From Colwellia chukchiensis (GTDB lineage: Bacteria; Pseudomonadota; Gammaproteobacteria; Enterobacterales; Alteromonadaceae), in NCBI RefSeq assembly GCF_002104455.1, contig NZ_NBOC01000006.1, positions 62,001-126,000 on the forward strand: 64,000 bases of DNA. Direction: 5' to 3'. Positions 55,563 to 64,000 of the stretch are shown one piece after another. How positions within the stretch are numbered: position 1 is the stretch's first letter; every line of letters begins with the position of its first letter. The notes under the pieces are model-generated. The model did not search any database and was not told the origin of the DNA. It saw only the letters and a program-made list of their open reading frames with translations. Position numbers and translations under genes: made by a program.

Positions 55563-55750
55563 TGGCTTTAACGTTACGCATAGATAAACCAATAGCTGAG
55601 CTAGCATTGGCTGCGGATTTACCACTTAGTTTGATTATGCTACAAGTGGCTGTAAATAGAGTTAGACGACCTAAACGGGCGAGTTGATAAGTCCGTTGTC
55701 GATAAAACGCCACCAAGTAAAGTCAGCGACTGTCCGTTAAAAAATGCCCC

Positions 55751-55784
55751 AAAAGGCTTAACAAAAAACTGTTAAGCCTTTTTA
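55751..55784. terminator. Bidirectional terminator between bcp and nirN
   Basis: Stem AAGGCTTAAC (55753-55762) with GTTAAGCCTT (55771-55780), A-run before and T-run after, so it can serve both convergent genes. Confidence 0.86.
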
Positions 55785-55819
55785 TTGCAGCACGTTATGG
55801 CAAGCTAAATCAAGCAAGG

Positions 55820-57466
55820 CTAGTGACTTGTACCCTTTTCATAGTTGATTTTATTATAAACGTTATATTTGCCTGACGGCTTTTTCATAGGTAAACGTTT
55901 AACTTCTGTCAAGGTGTTGGCGTCATAGACTATTAATGCGCCATCATTATCCCAAATGCTGAGCAGCACATATTGACCATCTTTGGTAAATTCGACGTGA
56001 GCGGCGGTTTTACCCGGCACAGGCGTCAAGGTTTTTACTATCTCTAAGGTGCTTTTATTAATCACATGCACTTTATCTTTGTTAGGGCCAAAAAATACGT
56101 CAACCCAAGCATAAGGCGAGTTACTGTGGCTGCGCATAAAAAAGCCCGGCCCTAGGGTTTCAATTTCTTTGATCACTTGCCAACTGTGCATGTCAATGAC
56201 TGAAACTCGCCCTTCTTTGATATTAGGTGACGCAAAAACGCTTTTACCTTGATAGTCCCAAGTAATACCAGAGCCTAAATGCGGCATGCCTGCCATGGCA
56301 ATAGTGGCAACTTTTTTCTTGGCGTCTAAATTAATCACCTGACCGTTATGGCTGTCACGAGACGCGCCGATCAAATGAATATATTCAGGGTCAAAAAAGA
56401 AGTCATCTAAAAAGTCAGCGGTGCGAATACGCCGTATCGGAAAACTTTCTGTTACTTGCCAATCTTCAACTTTACCTTCGCCGCTATCTTTACGGTAATC
56501 GTGCGCCCAGCCCTTATAAACCTCAACACCGCCTTCAGCGCTATAAGGAATTTCCCACACTTCTTTGACATCTTTTAATGCGACAATAAAGCTATGACGT
56601 GGTGGCGCATTATAAACAGCGCTTACCCGTGAGCTGACGCCTTCACTGTCAATCGTGGCGATAGTTTTGATCGGCGATAAGTCTTTGGTGTCTAAAATCA
56701 CAATATTATGTGGTAGATAGTTACCGACAATGGCGTATTTACCGTCTGATGATACCGCGAGGTTTCGCGTATTTATGCCGGCACGCACTTCTGAAACGAT
56801 TTTCATATTATAAATATCGTATTTACTTATCCAGCCATCACGAGAAGCAAAATAGACATAACGCCCATCAGGGGAGTACTTTGGCCCGCCATGCAAAGCA
56901 TAGCGAGTTTTAAAGCGTGTTATTGGCGTGAAGGTATCGCCATTTAATAACGTCGCGGAATGATCGCCAAGCTCAACGACAATAAATAAATTCATTAAAT
57001 CAGCGGAAAATAATGGTTTATTACCAAGTTTACTCTGCTGATAATGCTGAATGTTACTGGCTTTAATATCTGCCAAAGACCATTGCGGTTGCTCTTTAGG
57101 TTGAGTGTAAATGTAGTCAACTAGTTGCTGCGTTTGTGCGCTATTAAGTTGCTCACTAAAGCCGGGCATTTGCGTGGCAGGTCGACCATATTGAATAACA
57201 TCAATGGCTTTATTTTTCCGCAAGCGTGATAAGTTTTCTGGAAATAAAGCGGGCCCCATAGCTCCCATACGATCAACGCCATGGCAACTTTGACAGTGTT
57301 GTTGATAAAGTTGTTTAGCATGGGTGTTTGTTGCGCCATTGCGTAGCGTGACTACGTCATTGTTTGACGCTAGGCTTGCACTTGTTGGGACAAGTAATAA
57401 CGACATCAGCAAGCCTGACTTAAGCGCACCACATAACCGTTTTGCTGGTTTGATCTTGGTTTTCAT
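55820..57466 (-). CDS. nirN: NirN, cytochrome c plus heme d1 domain
   Basis: Periplasmic enzyme thought to form the acrylate side chain in the last step of heme d1 synthesis (dihydro-heme d1 dehydrogenase). The 548-residue protein has a signal peptide, an N-terminal c-type heme site (CQSCHG, 58-63; MPGF distal segment) and an eight-bladed cytochrome d1 propeller with the proximal-His segment RYALHGGPKYSPDGRY, and GMPHLGSG and GPGFFMRSHSNSPYAW. It resembles NirS, but the GPALFPENL and GPGFFMRSHSN segments and its place as last gene of the nir operon point to NirN. A NirS assignment cannot be fully excluded. Confidence 0.85.
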   Translation of the reverse strand: MKTKIKPAKRLCGALKSGLLMSLLLVPTSASLASNNDVVTLRNGATNTHAKQLYQQHCQSCHGVDRMGAMGPALFPENLSRLRKNKAIDVIQYGRPATQMPGFSEQLNSAQTQQLVDYIYTQPKEQPQWSLADIKASNIQHYQQSKLGNKPLFSADLMNLFIVVELGDHSATLLNGDTFTPITRFKTRYALHGGPKYSPDGRYVYFASRDGWISKYDIYNMKIVSEVRAGINTRNLAVSSDGKYAIVGNYLPHNIVILDTKDLSPIKTIATIDSEGVSSRVSAVYNAPPRHSFIVALKDVKEVWEIPYSAEGGVEVYKGWAHDYRKDSGEGKVEDWQVTESFPIRRIRTADFLDDFFFDPEYIHLIGASRDSHNGQVINLDAKKKVATIAMAGMPHLGSGITWDYQGKSVFASPNIKEGRVSVIDMHSWQVIKEIETLGPGFFMRSHSNSPYAWVDVFFGPNKDKVHVINKSTLEIVKTLTPVPGKTAAHVEFTKDGQYVLLSIWDNDGALIVYDANTLTEVKRLPMKKPSGKYNVYNKINYEKGTSH

Positions 57467-57517
57467 AAAATATTACACCTGACAAATAATTCTAAGCTGA
57501 AAACTAGTGCGGTTTAA

Positions 57518-58390
57518 TTAACCCACTTTTGCCGCGAGTTGCATTTGTGCTTGATAATGCGCAGCATCTAAAAATCCAGGCTTAGTCAAGGTGGTATCGG
57601 TCAACTGATTAACCACATCACCAATAATAATCAGGGTTGGTGGCGTGATTTTATGTTGCTCAACTAGCGCTGACAGTGAAGCAATATCGCCGCGAAAAAT
57701 TTGCTGCTCAGGTTGTGTCCCCTTGCGGATCAGCGCTGCTGGTGTCTTGGCATCGCGACCGTGTTTGATCAATTGCTCAGTTATGCTTGCTAAGGTGTTA
57801 ATTCCCATATAAAACACCACGGTTTGGCTGCTGCAACTTAAGCTTTGCCAAGGTAAGTTTAATTGTCCATCATTTTGCATGTGACCCGTAATAAAGGTAC
57901 AACCTTGCGCTACGCCTCGGTGTGTTAATGGGATACCGGCATAGGTGGTGCAACCTGACGCTGCAGTAATGCCTGGGCATAGGTGGCAACTTACCCCATG
58001 TTGCAGCAAAAACTCGGCTTCTTCACCGCCACGCCCGAAGATAAAGGGGTCACCACCTTTGAGCCTAAGCACCTTTTTGCCTTGTTGTGCATATTGCACC
58101 AGTAATTCATTTATTTTGCCTTGCGGTACACAATGTTTAGCCTGCTCTTTGCCCACATAAAAACGTTCGCAATCGGCGGGTAACAACGCCATGATTTCGT
58201 CACTGACTAAGCGATCATAAATTGCCACGTCTGCTTGCTCAATAAAGCGCAAAGCACGAATAGTAAGTAACTCAGGGTCGCCAGGGCCAGCGCCAACAAG
58301 CGCAACTTCACCTGGTGCTAAGTGTGCTTGTCGTTTCATGTTTTGTAATACGCTTGCGCTATTTTGATTTATATTTGTTAACTGGTTCAT
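57518..58390 (-). CDS. nirE: Uroporphyrinogen-III C-methyltransferase NirE
   Basis: Methylates uroporphyrinogen III twice with SAM to give precorrin-2, the first dedicated step towards heme d1 and siroheme. The 290 residues carry the family signatures [36 protein letters not shown] and [20 protein letters not shown]. There is no CysG-type dehydrogenase fusion. Its position between nirJ and nirN identifies it as NirE rather than a siroheme-only CobA. Confidence 0.92.
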   Translation of the reverse strand: MNQLTNINQNSASVLQNMKRQAHLAPGEVALVGAGPGDPELLTIRALRFIEQADVAIYDRLVSDEIMALLPADCERFYVGKEQAKHCVPQGKINELLVQYAQQGKKVLRLKGGDPFIFGRGGEEAEFLLQHGVSCHLCPGITAASGCTTYAGIPLTHRGVAQGCTFITGHMQNDGQLNLPWQSLSCSSQTVVFYMGINTLASITEQLIKHGRDAKTPAALIRKGTQPEQQIFRGDIASLSALVEQHKITPPTLIIIGDVVNQLTDTTLTKPGFLDAAHYQAQMQLAAKVG

Positions 58391-58509
58391 GTCTAGACTA
58401 CCTTAAGGCTCTTTATTCCATTATAGAATTAAAACCTTCAACCTTATAAAATTTTATTTAAATAACTTAGTCATAATTGAGCTAAGTTTGTTTACTGTGC
58501 TAACTTGCG

Positions 58510-59706
58510 CTACAGCGCTACGCATGGAATATGCTCAGCGGATTGTTGTTTTGTCTCGACGCCTATTTCCGCGTCGGTTAAGTAACAACCTGGGTCTTCG
58601 GCCCAAACATCGCCGGTTTGTGCAAACGCGCGGGTGCGGGTATTGCCACCACAAATGGCTAAATATTGGCAAGCCCGACAACGCCCTTTTACTGGCCTTG
58701 GCTGCTCTCTAAAACCGAGCATGAGAGGATCTTGCGTGTTTTTCCATATTTCAGAAAACTTGTCATTTTTTACATTGCCAAGTGCGTGCCCCCACCAATA
58801 AGTATCGGGGTGAATTGTGCCCGTGTTATCAATATTCGCGACGTTAACGCCACTGGCGTTCCCCCCCCAATTGATTAAGCGCTGCTCTAAATTTGCGATG
58901 CGCCCAGCGTATTTATCGCCAAATTCGCGCTTAACCCATTGCAACAGAAACGGACCATCAGCATCATTATTACCCGTCACAAAATCCGTCTCTATTCCTT
59001 GAGTAATGTGTGACCAAGCGCGTTGAAATAGCATTTCCATTGCCGCTTTAGTCATTTTAAACATGGCATCGTTTTCGGCGCTGCGCTTACCACGACCAGA
59101 GTAATTTAAATGGGACAAATAAAACTTATCGACTTTTTTCTCTTCCATTAAATCCAGTACTTTCGGCAAGTCGGCAAAATTATCACGAGTTAAACATAAG
59201 CGCATGCCAATTTTAATGCCGGCGGCTTTACATAAATCAATGGCTTTCATCGACTCTTGAAAACAGCCTTTTTGGCGACGAAACTCATCATGAAAATCTT
59301 CTAAACCGTCAATACTGATGCCAACGTATTGATAATCAGCGGCTTTTATTTGCTCGATATTATCTTCATTGATTAAGGTACCATTGGTCGATAATGCAAC
59401 ATAAAAGCCTTTTGCTTTTGCGTAGGCGGTAATTTCGAAAATATCAGGCCGTAATAAGGGTTCGCCACCTGAAAATATTAATACCGGCACTTGCGCTACT
59501 TTTAAATCATCAATGGTGGCTTTTACTTGCGCTGTGCTTAACTCGTCTTTGAAGTCAATATCTAGCGACGTTGAATAACAATGCTGGCAACGGAGATTAC
59601 AGCGGCGGATCAAGTTCCAAATAACCACAGGGCCTGGCATTTTATGAGCTTTATTTGCCGGTAAGTCTTGGTGAAATGTTTTTAATAGTTGTGAAATTCT
59701 AAACAT
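58510..59706 (-). CDS. nirJ: Heme d1 biosynthesis radical SAM protein NirJ
   Basis: Radical SAM enzyme that replaces two propionate chains of 12,18-didecarboxysiroheme by oxo groups. The 398 residues show the cluster motif CNLRCQHCYS near residue 37, GGEPLLRPDIFEI, and a C-terminal SPASM-type region with CRACQYLAICGGNTRTRA and DPGC that should hold a second cluster. ATG 59706 (MFRISQLL) is preferred, as AAGGA is nine bases upstream; a start two codons earlier is too close to it. Confidence 0.94.
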   Translation of the reverse strand: MFRISQLLKTFHQDLPANKAHKMPGPVVIWNLIRRCNLRCQHCYSTSLDIDFKDELSTAQVKATIDDLKVAQVPVLIFSGGEPLLRPDIFEITAYAKAKGFYVALSTNGTLINEDNIEQIKAADYQYVGISIDGLEDFHDEFRRQKGCFQESMKAIDLCKAAGIKIGMRLCLTRDNFADLPKVLDLMEEKKVDKFYLSHLNYSGRGKRSAENDAMFKMTKAAMEMLFQRAWSHITQGIETDFVTGNNDADGPFLLQWVKREFGDKYAGRIANLEQRLINWGGNASGVNVANIDNTGTIHPDTYWWGHALGNVKNDKFSEIWKNTQDPLMLGFREQPRPVKGRCRACQYLAICGGNTRTRAFAQTGDVWAEDPGCYLTDAEIGVETKQQSAEHIPCVAL

Positions 59707-59780
59707 CTGCATTGATCCTTTTCAGGGTAACTTGCTTAAACCTTATCGCAAAGCCAAACAAATTGAGTGTTGTATAAGTG

Positions 59781-60326
59781 CTAGCGCTTTAATCGCAAGC
59801 CCGTTTTTTTTAATATCTCTGTGCTGATTAAGATATCATTGCTTTGATATGACCTTGCTTGATCTATGTCATCGTTTCTAAGCTGCAAAACATTTTCGAG
59901 TAAATCTTTGATTTGGATTCGATATTGCTGCACTTGTTCGGCGGTTTTACCATGCACCATGGCAAATAAGTTATAGTTCCAACGCGGTAAATGCCGTGGG
60001 CGTAAGTAACAATGACTCACAAAAGGTAAGCGGCCCACTGCCTGACCAAACGCTTGAACATGCTCATCTTGCACGTCCCATACTGTCATGCCGTTATAGC
60101 GATAACCCAATTTATAATGATTTGGCACCGCGGCAATGCGACGAATGACGCCGCGCGCCTTTAAATCCTTTGTCATCGCCAGCACATCAGCCACTGAGAT
60201 GTGTAGTCGCTCAGCGATAAAATGATATGGCTGAGCAACAATTGGTAAACCGGATTGCGTTAACAATACATATTGGCGCTCAAGTTCGGTTAACTTCGCC
60301 TTAGGCGGGCAGGTATAATTGCACAT
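59781..60326 (-). CDS. nirH: Siroheme decarboxylase subunit NirH
   Basis: One of four AsnC/Lrp-like proteins (NirD, L, G, H) that decarboxylate siroheme to 12,18-didecarboxysiroheme. The 181-residue protein has an N-terminal winged-helix part (ELERQYVLLTQSGLPIVAQP) and the AsnC-like ligand domain with GYRYNGMTVWDV and LRPRHLPRWNYNLFAMVHG, whose His and Arg residues are typical of the NirH/NirL side. It overlaps nirG by 26 bp. Confidence 0.93.
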   Translation of the reverse strand: MCNYTCPPKAKLTELERQYVLLTQSGLPIVAQPYHFIAERLHISVADVLAMTKDLKARGVIRRIAAVPNHYKLGYRYNGMTVWDVQDEHVQAFGQAVGRLPFVSHCYLRPRHLPRWNYNLFAMVHGKTAEQVQQYRIQIKDLLENVLQLRNDDIDQARSYQSNDILISTEILKKTGLRLKR

Positions 60327-60786
60327 AAAATTCTTCTAATTTTGGCGTATTAAGCACGGGTAAGCCCGTTTTACTTTCAATGTCATTGATCACATTATTG
60401 ACTTGTTCAGCTGACTCAGCACCCACCACAAACCACATGTTAAAGTCGTGACTTCGGCGATAGTTATGAGCAACTTCATCAAAACTGTTCACTTGTTCAG
60501 TCACGCGTTCAAACTCAGGCTCTGGCACAGCTAACGCAGCTAAAGTAAAGGCACCACCTAAACAAACAGCGTCAAACATAGGACCAAAGCGTGTTAATAC
60601 TTTATTGGTCATTAAGTGGTTTAAACGCTCCAGCACCTCGTCTTCATGGCAACCAAGTTGCTGGGCTATTTCTAAAAATGGTCGTTCAACAACTGGCAAA
60701 CCACGCTGTAATAAATTAATAATGCGCTTGTCTAACGCCGTTAACTCAGCCACTGGCGTTGTTGCCTGTCGCGATTGTTTATCCAT
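60301..60786 (-). CDS. nirG: Siroheme decarboxylase subunit NirG
   Basis: 161-residue AsnC-like subunit with LDKRIINLLQRGLPVVERPF near the N-terminus and the partner-type motif VAHNYRRSHDFNMWFVV, which matches the NirD/NirG side. It overlaps nirL by 8 bp and nirH by 26 bp, so the four subunits are translated in a coupled way. The DNA-binding role of the Lrp family is not expected here. Confidence 0.93.
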   Translation of the reverse strand: MDKQSRQATTPVAELTALDKRIINLLQRGLPVVERPFLEIAQQLGCHEDEVLERLNHLMTNKVLTRFGPMFDAVCLGGAFTLAALAVPEPEFERVTEQVNSFDEVAHNYRRSHDFNMWFVVGAESAEQVNNVINDIESKTGLPVLNTPKLEEFYVQLYLPA

Positions 60787-61357
60787 GACAATTTCCTTTT
60801 TTTGTGTAACGCGCCCCTTGTTGCTTGTAGGCTTTCACGCTAAACAAAATATCTTTGTTAACCGCTTGCAGCGCAAACTTGTCAACAATGGCAGCAATTT
60901 GTGCCTCTACGATTGCCCGATCTGTGCCATGGATCATACAGAACAAGTTATAGCGCCAATCAGGCAAGCGGCGCGGCCGACGATAACACAATGAAACTTC
61001 AGGGCAGCTTGACAATAACTTGGCTACCGCATCTACCTGTTCATCGGCTATATCCCACACCACCATAGCATTGGCTTTAAACCCTAATTGACGATGCTTG
61101 ACCACTAAACCAAAGCGTTTAATTAAGCCTTGCTCTTGCCAAAGTGCGATTTGCGCTAGCACCTGGTCAGGGCTTGCGTTAATTTGCTCGGCAATGGCTA
61201 AATAAGGCTGGGCCACCTGAGGTAACCCTTGCTCTAAAATGGCGCGCAGTTCTTGCTGTTGCCTCGCTGATAACGACTTGCTTGCTGTTAAGCGTTGCGC
61301 TTGGCAACTTGGCTGTGGCGCCTTGGTAATGTTTAAAACATTGGCTAACTGACTCAT
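60779..61357 (-). CDS. nirL: Siroheme decarboxylase subunit NirL
   Basis: 192-residue AsnC-like subunit with QQQELRAILEQGLPQVAQPY, FKANAMVVWDIADEQVDAV and CYRRPRRLPDWRYNLFCMIH. I chose ATG 61357, one base after the nirD stop, with AAGG upstream; a longer frame starting at 61417 overlaps nirD. An N-terminal extension of about 35 residues before the winged helix has no recognisable motif. Confidence 0.9.
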   Translation of the reverse strand: MSQLANVLNITKAPQPSCQAQRLTASKSLSARQQQELRAILEQGLPQVAQPYLAIAEQINASPDQVLAQIALWQEQGLIKRFGLVVKHRQLGFKANAMVVWDIADEQVDAVAKLLSSCPEVSLCYRRPRRLPDWRYNLFCMIHGTDRAIVEAQIAAIVDKFALQAVNKDILFSVKAYKQQGARYTKKGNCHG

Positions 61358-61358
61358 A

Positions 61359-61871
61359 TTAATGACCTTGGCTAATTTGCGCATGTGCCGTGCTAGTGCT
61401 AAATGACGGTGTGGCAAAATTTATGGAAAAGGCTAAATCGATATGGTACGCGGCTTCCATCGGTAGCTTAAGTACGGGTAAACCGGTTAACTCACTTATT
61501 TTTGTTAGCACTTGTGCTAGTGCATTTTCATCATAAGCGGTTACCACAAACCAAAGGTTGTAACTATGCTCGCGCTCATAATTATGGTTAACCTCATCAA
61601 ACTGATTAACAATTTCCGCTACCCTATCAAGCTCAGCCGCTGGTACGGCAAGCGCGGCCAAGGTACTAGCGCCGGCTTTTTTATGGTTAAATACAGCCCC
61701 AACTCTGGATAATGCACCGGCTTCATCTAACTGGCGAATTGCGGCAAGCACTTGTGCTTCGCTGCTATTAAACTGCTCAGCGAGTACTTGATAGGGTCGT
61801 GCCACCAAGGGAAAACCTTTTTGGTAGGCATTAATAATATTTTGTTGTAATTCGGTTAATATCAGCGACAT
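61359..61871 (-). CDS. nirD: Siroheme decarboxylase subunit NirD
   Basis: 170-residue AsnC-like subunit with ELQQNIINAYQKGFPLVARP and VNHNYEREHSYNLWFVVTAY. Pairs with NirL in the decarboxylase complex. In some bacteria NirD and NirL are fused; here they are separate. It follows nirF directly. Confidence 0.93.
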   Translation of the reverse strand: MSLILTELQQNIINAYQKGFPLVARPYQVLAEQFNSSEAQVLAAIRQLDEAGALSRVGAVFNHKKAGASTLAALAVPAAELDRVAEIVNQFDEVNHNYEREHSYNLWFVVTAYDENALAQVLTKISELTGLPVLKLPMEAAYHIDLAFSINFATPSFSTSTAHAQISQGH

Positions 61872-61872
61872 A

Positions 61873-63117
61873 TTACAACCCTATTTGGTGGGCACGATTA
61901 GTAAAGAAAATACCACTTGGGCTAGTAACCGGCAGTTTTTCCACTAAATTTTGTGTTGCAGTATCATAAACATGCACCTCATTGCTATCACGCACCGACA
62001 ACCAAACATGCTCACCGCGCGGCGTAAACTCCATATGCAATACCGCCGGCCCTGGGGTTAGTGTTTTTACAAGCGCAAAGCTTTGGGTATTAAAGACTTG
62101 AATGGTGTTATTGTCGGGGTAAGCAAAGTTGACCCAAATTTGACGGTTATCTGGTTGTGCCATAACAAATATCGGCTGGCTATGCACGTTAATCTCATCC
62201 ACTTGTTGCCAAGTTTTAGTATCCACCACTAGCACTTTATGCTGACCAACTGCTGGTAAAAACGCATAATCACCTGCCATCGCCCAGCCTTCTAAGTGTG
62301 GCATTTTATAAACCGGCAGTTTTTTATTGCCTTTACCATAATTGGGTAAGATACGTTGCACACCGCGTTCTGTATGCCATAAATCAAGCATGGCTAAGCC
62401 GTCTTCACCAAACAAACCAGCGATATAATAGCGACCATCTGGGCTAATTAGCGCGTCATAAGGCGCTTTACCTATATTGTCAAATTTGCTTAAGGTCATT
62501 TCAGGCTGAGAAAAATCTGCAATCCAAATTTCATTACTGTCAAATAAACTAAAGACAAATTTTTGGCCTGGGGCGTCAACTAAACCCACCACCTTAGAGC
62601 GTACATAGCTACCATCGGCATTTTTGCTTTTATGGGTTAATTCAGTGCTATCAATAGTGGCTACGAGATCTAACGTTTCACTATCAAAAACTTTCACGCC
62701 ACCTGGGCTATAGTTTGAAACGGCGATTAATTTACCGTCTTGGCTGATCGCCCCGCCAATACTGTTACCCGATTGAATTATACGCTTAGTAATTTTATCT
62801 TTAAGTAAATCAATCTTTGTTAAGCCGCCATCACGAGCAAAAATGTAAGCAAAACGCTGATCACGTGAATAAACAATCGACGCGTGAGATAAATCACCTA
62901 AGCCATCAATGACACTGAGTGAACTGTTATGGGTGTGATTAACAATTTGCACTTGTGAAGTGGCTCGCTCGATGACTACACCCAGATCACCGGTAGCGCG
63001 CAGTGTCGTAGCTGGCTTTGATTGGGCTTGCGACTGTAAATCAGATACTGACTGAGAGCATGCACTGGTTACTAACAGTAAAAATGTTACCTTAAGCACC
63101 TTATTAAGACTAATCAT
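61873..63117 (-). CDS. nirF: Heme d1 biosynthesis lipoprotein NirF
   Basis: 414-residue protein with a d1-type beta-propeller needed for heme d1 synthesis in the periplasm. ATG 63117 gives a short signal ending in a lipobox (LLLVTSACSQS); a GTG four codons earlier is possible. NirF signatures are RATGDLGVVIERA, FARDGGLTKIDL, VSNYSPGGVKVFD and KMPHLEGWAMAGDYAFLPAVG (split: KMPHLEGWAM, then AFLPAVG). It overlaps the nirC stop by a few bases. Confidence 0.93.
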   Translation of the reverse strand: MISLNKVLKVTFLLLVTSACSQSVSDLQSQAQSKPATTLRATGDLGVVIERATSQVQIVNHTHNSSLSVIDGLGDLSHASIVYSRDQRFAYIFARDGGLTKIDLLKDKITKRIIQSGNSIGGAISQDGKLIAVSNYSPGGVKVFDSETLDLVATIDSTELTHKSKNADGSYVRSKVVGLVDAPGQKFVFSLFDSNEIWIADFSQPEMTLSKFDNIGKAPYDALISPDGRYYIAGLFGEDGLAMLDLWHTERGVQRILPNYGKGNKKLPVYKMPHLEGWAMAGDYAFLPAVGQHKVLVVDTKTWQQVDEINVHSQPIFVMAQPDNRQIWVNFAYPDNNTIQVFNTQSFALVKTLTPGPAVLHMEFTPRGEHVWLSVRDSNEVHVYDTATQNLVEKLPVTSPSGIFFTNRAHQIGL

Positions 63118-63454
63118 GAGTTTTAACACCTTGTTGTAATTGTTTGCTGAGCCATAATGCTTCTTGCTCTGTTAACATGTTTTGCCACGGCGGCATTGCT
63201 GTACCGGGACGGCCAAATAAAATGGTATTTTTAATTACATCTACTGGTAGTTTATGCATATCGCTGGCAAGTAGCGGTGGCCCTAAACCGCCTTTTAAAC
63301 TCATGCCATGACACGAGCCACAATCTTGTTTCAACAAATGGACAAGCTGCGCCTCTCTATCTGCTGTTAATTCAGCGGCAGTCACCTTAACGCTACAAAG
63401 CAGTATGCTTGCTATACTGACAAATACCGTTAAGCCCCCTCGTATAACTTTCAT
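63110..63454 (-). CDS. nirC: c-type cytochrome NirC
   Basis: 114-residue periplasmic monoheme cytochrome c with a signal peptide (TVFVSIASILLCSVKVTA), heme motif CGSCH at 45-49, GGLGPPLLA and distal-Met segment FGRPGTAMPPW. NirC can pass electrons to NirS or act with NirF and NirN in heme d1 maturation. First gene of the nir operon, about 60 bp downstream of an FNR-type box. Confidence 0.93.
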   Translation of the reverse strand: MKVIRGGLTVFVSIASILLCSVKVTAAELTADREAQLVHLLKQDCGSCHGMSLKGGLGPPLLASDMHKLPVDVIKNTILFGRPGTAMPPWQNMLTEQEALWLSKQLQQGVKTHD

Positions 63455-63516
63455 TTTAATGCCCTTATCAACACCTTAATTGCCCGTTAATTTTCGCATA
63501 GCAATAATTATTTGCT

Positions 63517-63530
63517 TTGATTTAAATCAC
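63517..63530. promoter_or_regulatory. FNR/DNR-type box of the nir operon
   Basis: TTGATTTAAATCAC matches the FNR/DNR consensus TTGAT-N4-ATCAA at 9 of 10 defined positions. Its centre is about 70 bp upstream of the nirC start codon, so it would lie near -41.5 of a start site around 63482. It predicts activation at low oxygen and/or by nitric oxide. The rest of 63455-63777 shows no gene. Confidence 0.75.
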
Positions 63531-63777
63531 ACTATGGTTAGGTTTGAATGGACTAAGTAATGGCAGATTGCGACAAGCAAAGCTGTCGCTAGATGCTTGG
63601 CTAAGTCTGAGAAAATATTAATTTATACAAACAGAATATTGCGCTAGATAACAACGAGGTGGGTTGCGGTTAGTTAATTAAACAACCGCAATGGTCATGA
63701 GTTTTATGATAAAAATGGATAATGATTAGCTTGGCACGCTAAGCCTTAATAAATTGGCTATTACTAATCTTGACCGC

Positions 63778-63811
63778 ATAAAAAACTAAAGCCCTTATCT
63801 GGGCTTTAGTT
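63778..63811 (-). terminator. Terminator of the AI-2E family gene
   Basis: Stem AACTAAAGCCC (63784-63794) with GGGCTTTAGTT (63801-63811), followed by a T-run on the minus strand, just past the stop of the transporter gene. Confidence 0.88.
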
Positions 63812-63817
63812 AAATAA

Positions 63818-64000
63818 TTAAGGTTTCGGGGTTATTTCGTGACCGGTAGTGGTTGACCAAGCATTAAGTACCGCTTTGACTAGGGTGGCTAAGGGTATCG
63901 CAAAAAACACCCCCCAAAAGCCCCATAAACCACCAAACAAGATCACGGCAATAATAATGGTTACCGGATGCAAGTTGACAGCTTCGGAAAACAAAAGTGG
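63818..64000 (-). CDS. AI-2E/PerM family transporter, C-terminal end (partial)
   Basis: Only the last 60 codons are inside the window, read from the minus strand. They contain [20 protein letters not shown] and [19 protein letters not shown], the C-terminal signature of the AI-2E exporter/PerM (PF01594) family of inner-membrane proteins, followed by a short tail ending TPKP. Substrates in this family range from autoinducer-2 to Na+/H+ exchange; nothing here decides between them. Confidence 0.88.
   Translation of the reverse strand, partial: PLLFSEAVNLHPVTIIIAVILFGGLWGFWGVFFAIPLATLVKAVLNAWSTTTGHEITPKP

Noticed and set aside
55562-55687. 41-codon frame whose ATG overlaps the bcp stop (TAATG)
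   Set aside because: The overlap resembles translational coupling, but there is no ribosome-binding sequence and the product shows no recognisable feature; too weak to call a gene.
55820-57466. Calling this gene nirS (nitrite reductase)
   Set aside because: It has the same cytochrome c plus d1 architecture, but its segment patterns and its position as the last gene after nirE fit NirN better.

Overview
The window looks like a chromosomal segment of a marine gammaproteobacterium of the Alteromonadales, most like Colwelliaceae (Colwellia or Thalassotalea type). This rests on low-to-moderate GC, on core synteny shared with E. coli and Shewanella (yceD-rpmF-plsX-fabDG-acpP; uvrY-uvrC-pgsA-tRNA Gly/Cys/Leu; alaA-yfbR; bamC/gcvR/bcp), and on small families common in that order (DUF2959, DUF3718, DUF2789). 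The genus is inferred from gene content only.

Layout. 1-4.8 kb: fatty-acid/phospholipid operon on the minus strand (yceD, rpmF, plsX, fabD, fabG, acpP; no fabH), with divergent maf. 5-10.3 kb: rluC, a long rne leader, rne, and a low-molecular-weight phosphatase. 10.8-20.2 kb: a membrane GGDEF/EAL protein, a DUF748 protein, a DUF2959 lipoprotein, a FadL-type porin and a TPR protein. 20.3-25.1 kb: an eight-gene tRNA operon (4 Gly, 3 Leu, 1 Cys), pgsA, uvrC, uvrY. 25.2-27.3 kb: fabA and gltX. 27.5-28.9 kb: three tRNA-Val genes followed by an array of tRNA-Val 3'-end fragments and an AT-rich 8-bp microsatellite. 29.2-44.8 kb: a catabolic island (below). 45.0-45.7 kb: decayed IS4-family transposase. 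45.8-55.6 kb: housekeeping genes (S4 protein, proS, alaA, yfbR, pqiA-like, bamC, gcvR, bcp). 55.8-63.5 kb: complete heme d1 cluster nirCFDLGHJEN on the minus strand behind an FNR-type box, with no nirS in view. The window ends inside an AI-2E/PerM-family transporter gene.

The most unusual system is the 29.2-44.8 kb island. One operon encodes a purine nucleoside phosphorylase, MtnA (methylthioribose-1-phosphate isomerase), a split transketolase (two subunits) and a RuBisCO-like protein. Nearby operons encode a TonB-dependent receptor, two paralogous secreted proteins of unknown family, a secreted cyclase-family hydrolase, a signal-peptide-bearing MTA/SAH-deaminase homologue, an MFS transporter and a SorC-family regulator. 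Reading the DNA, I find a 29-bp inverted repeat (two 12-bp arms around 5 bp) in front of four separate transcription units of the island, which makes it look like one regulon. My inferred model: an extracellular 5'-modified adenosine such as methylthioadenosine crosses the outer membrane, is deaminated in the periplasm, imported, phosphorolysed, isomerised by MtnA, isomerised by the RuBisCO-like protein to a 1-substituted pentulose 5-phosphate, and cleaved by the transketolase. I know of no characterised pathway with exactly this gene set; the substrate is not proven.

The second unusual feature is the tRNA-Val 3'-fragment array, which resembles in principle the rtT repeats of the E. coli tyrT operon but could also be a set of integration scars, because it directly abuts the island.
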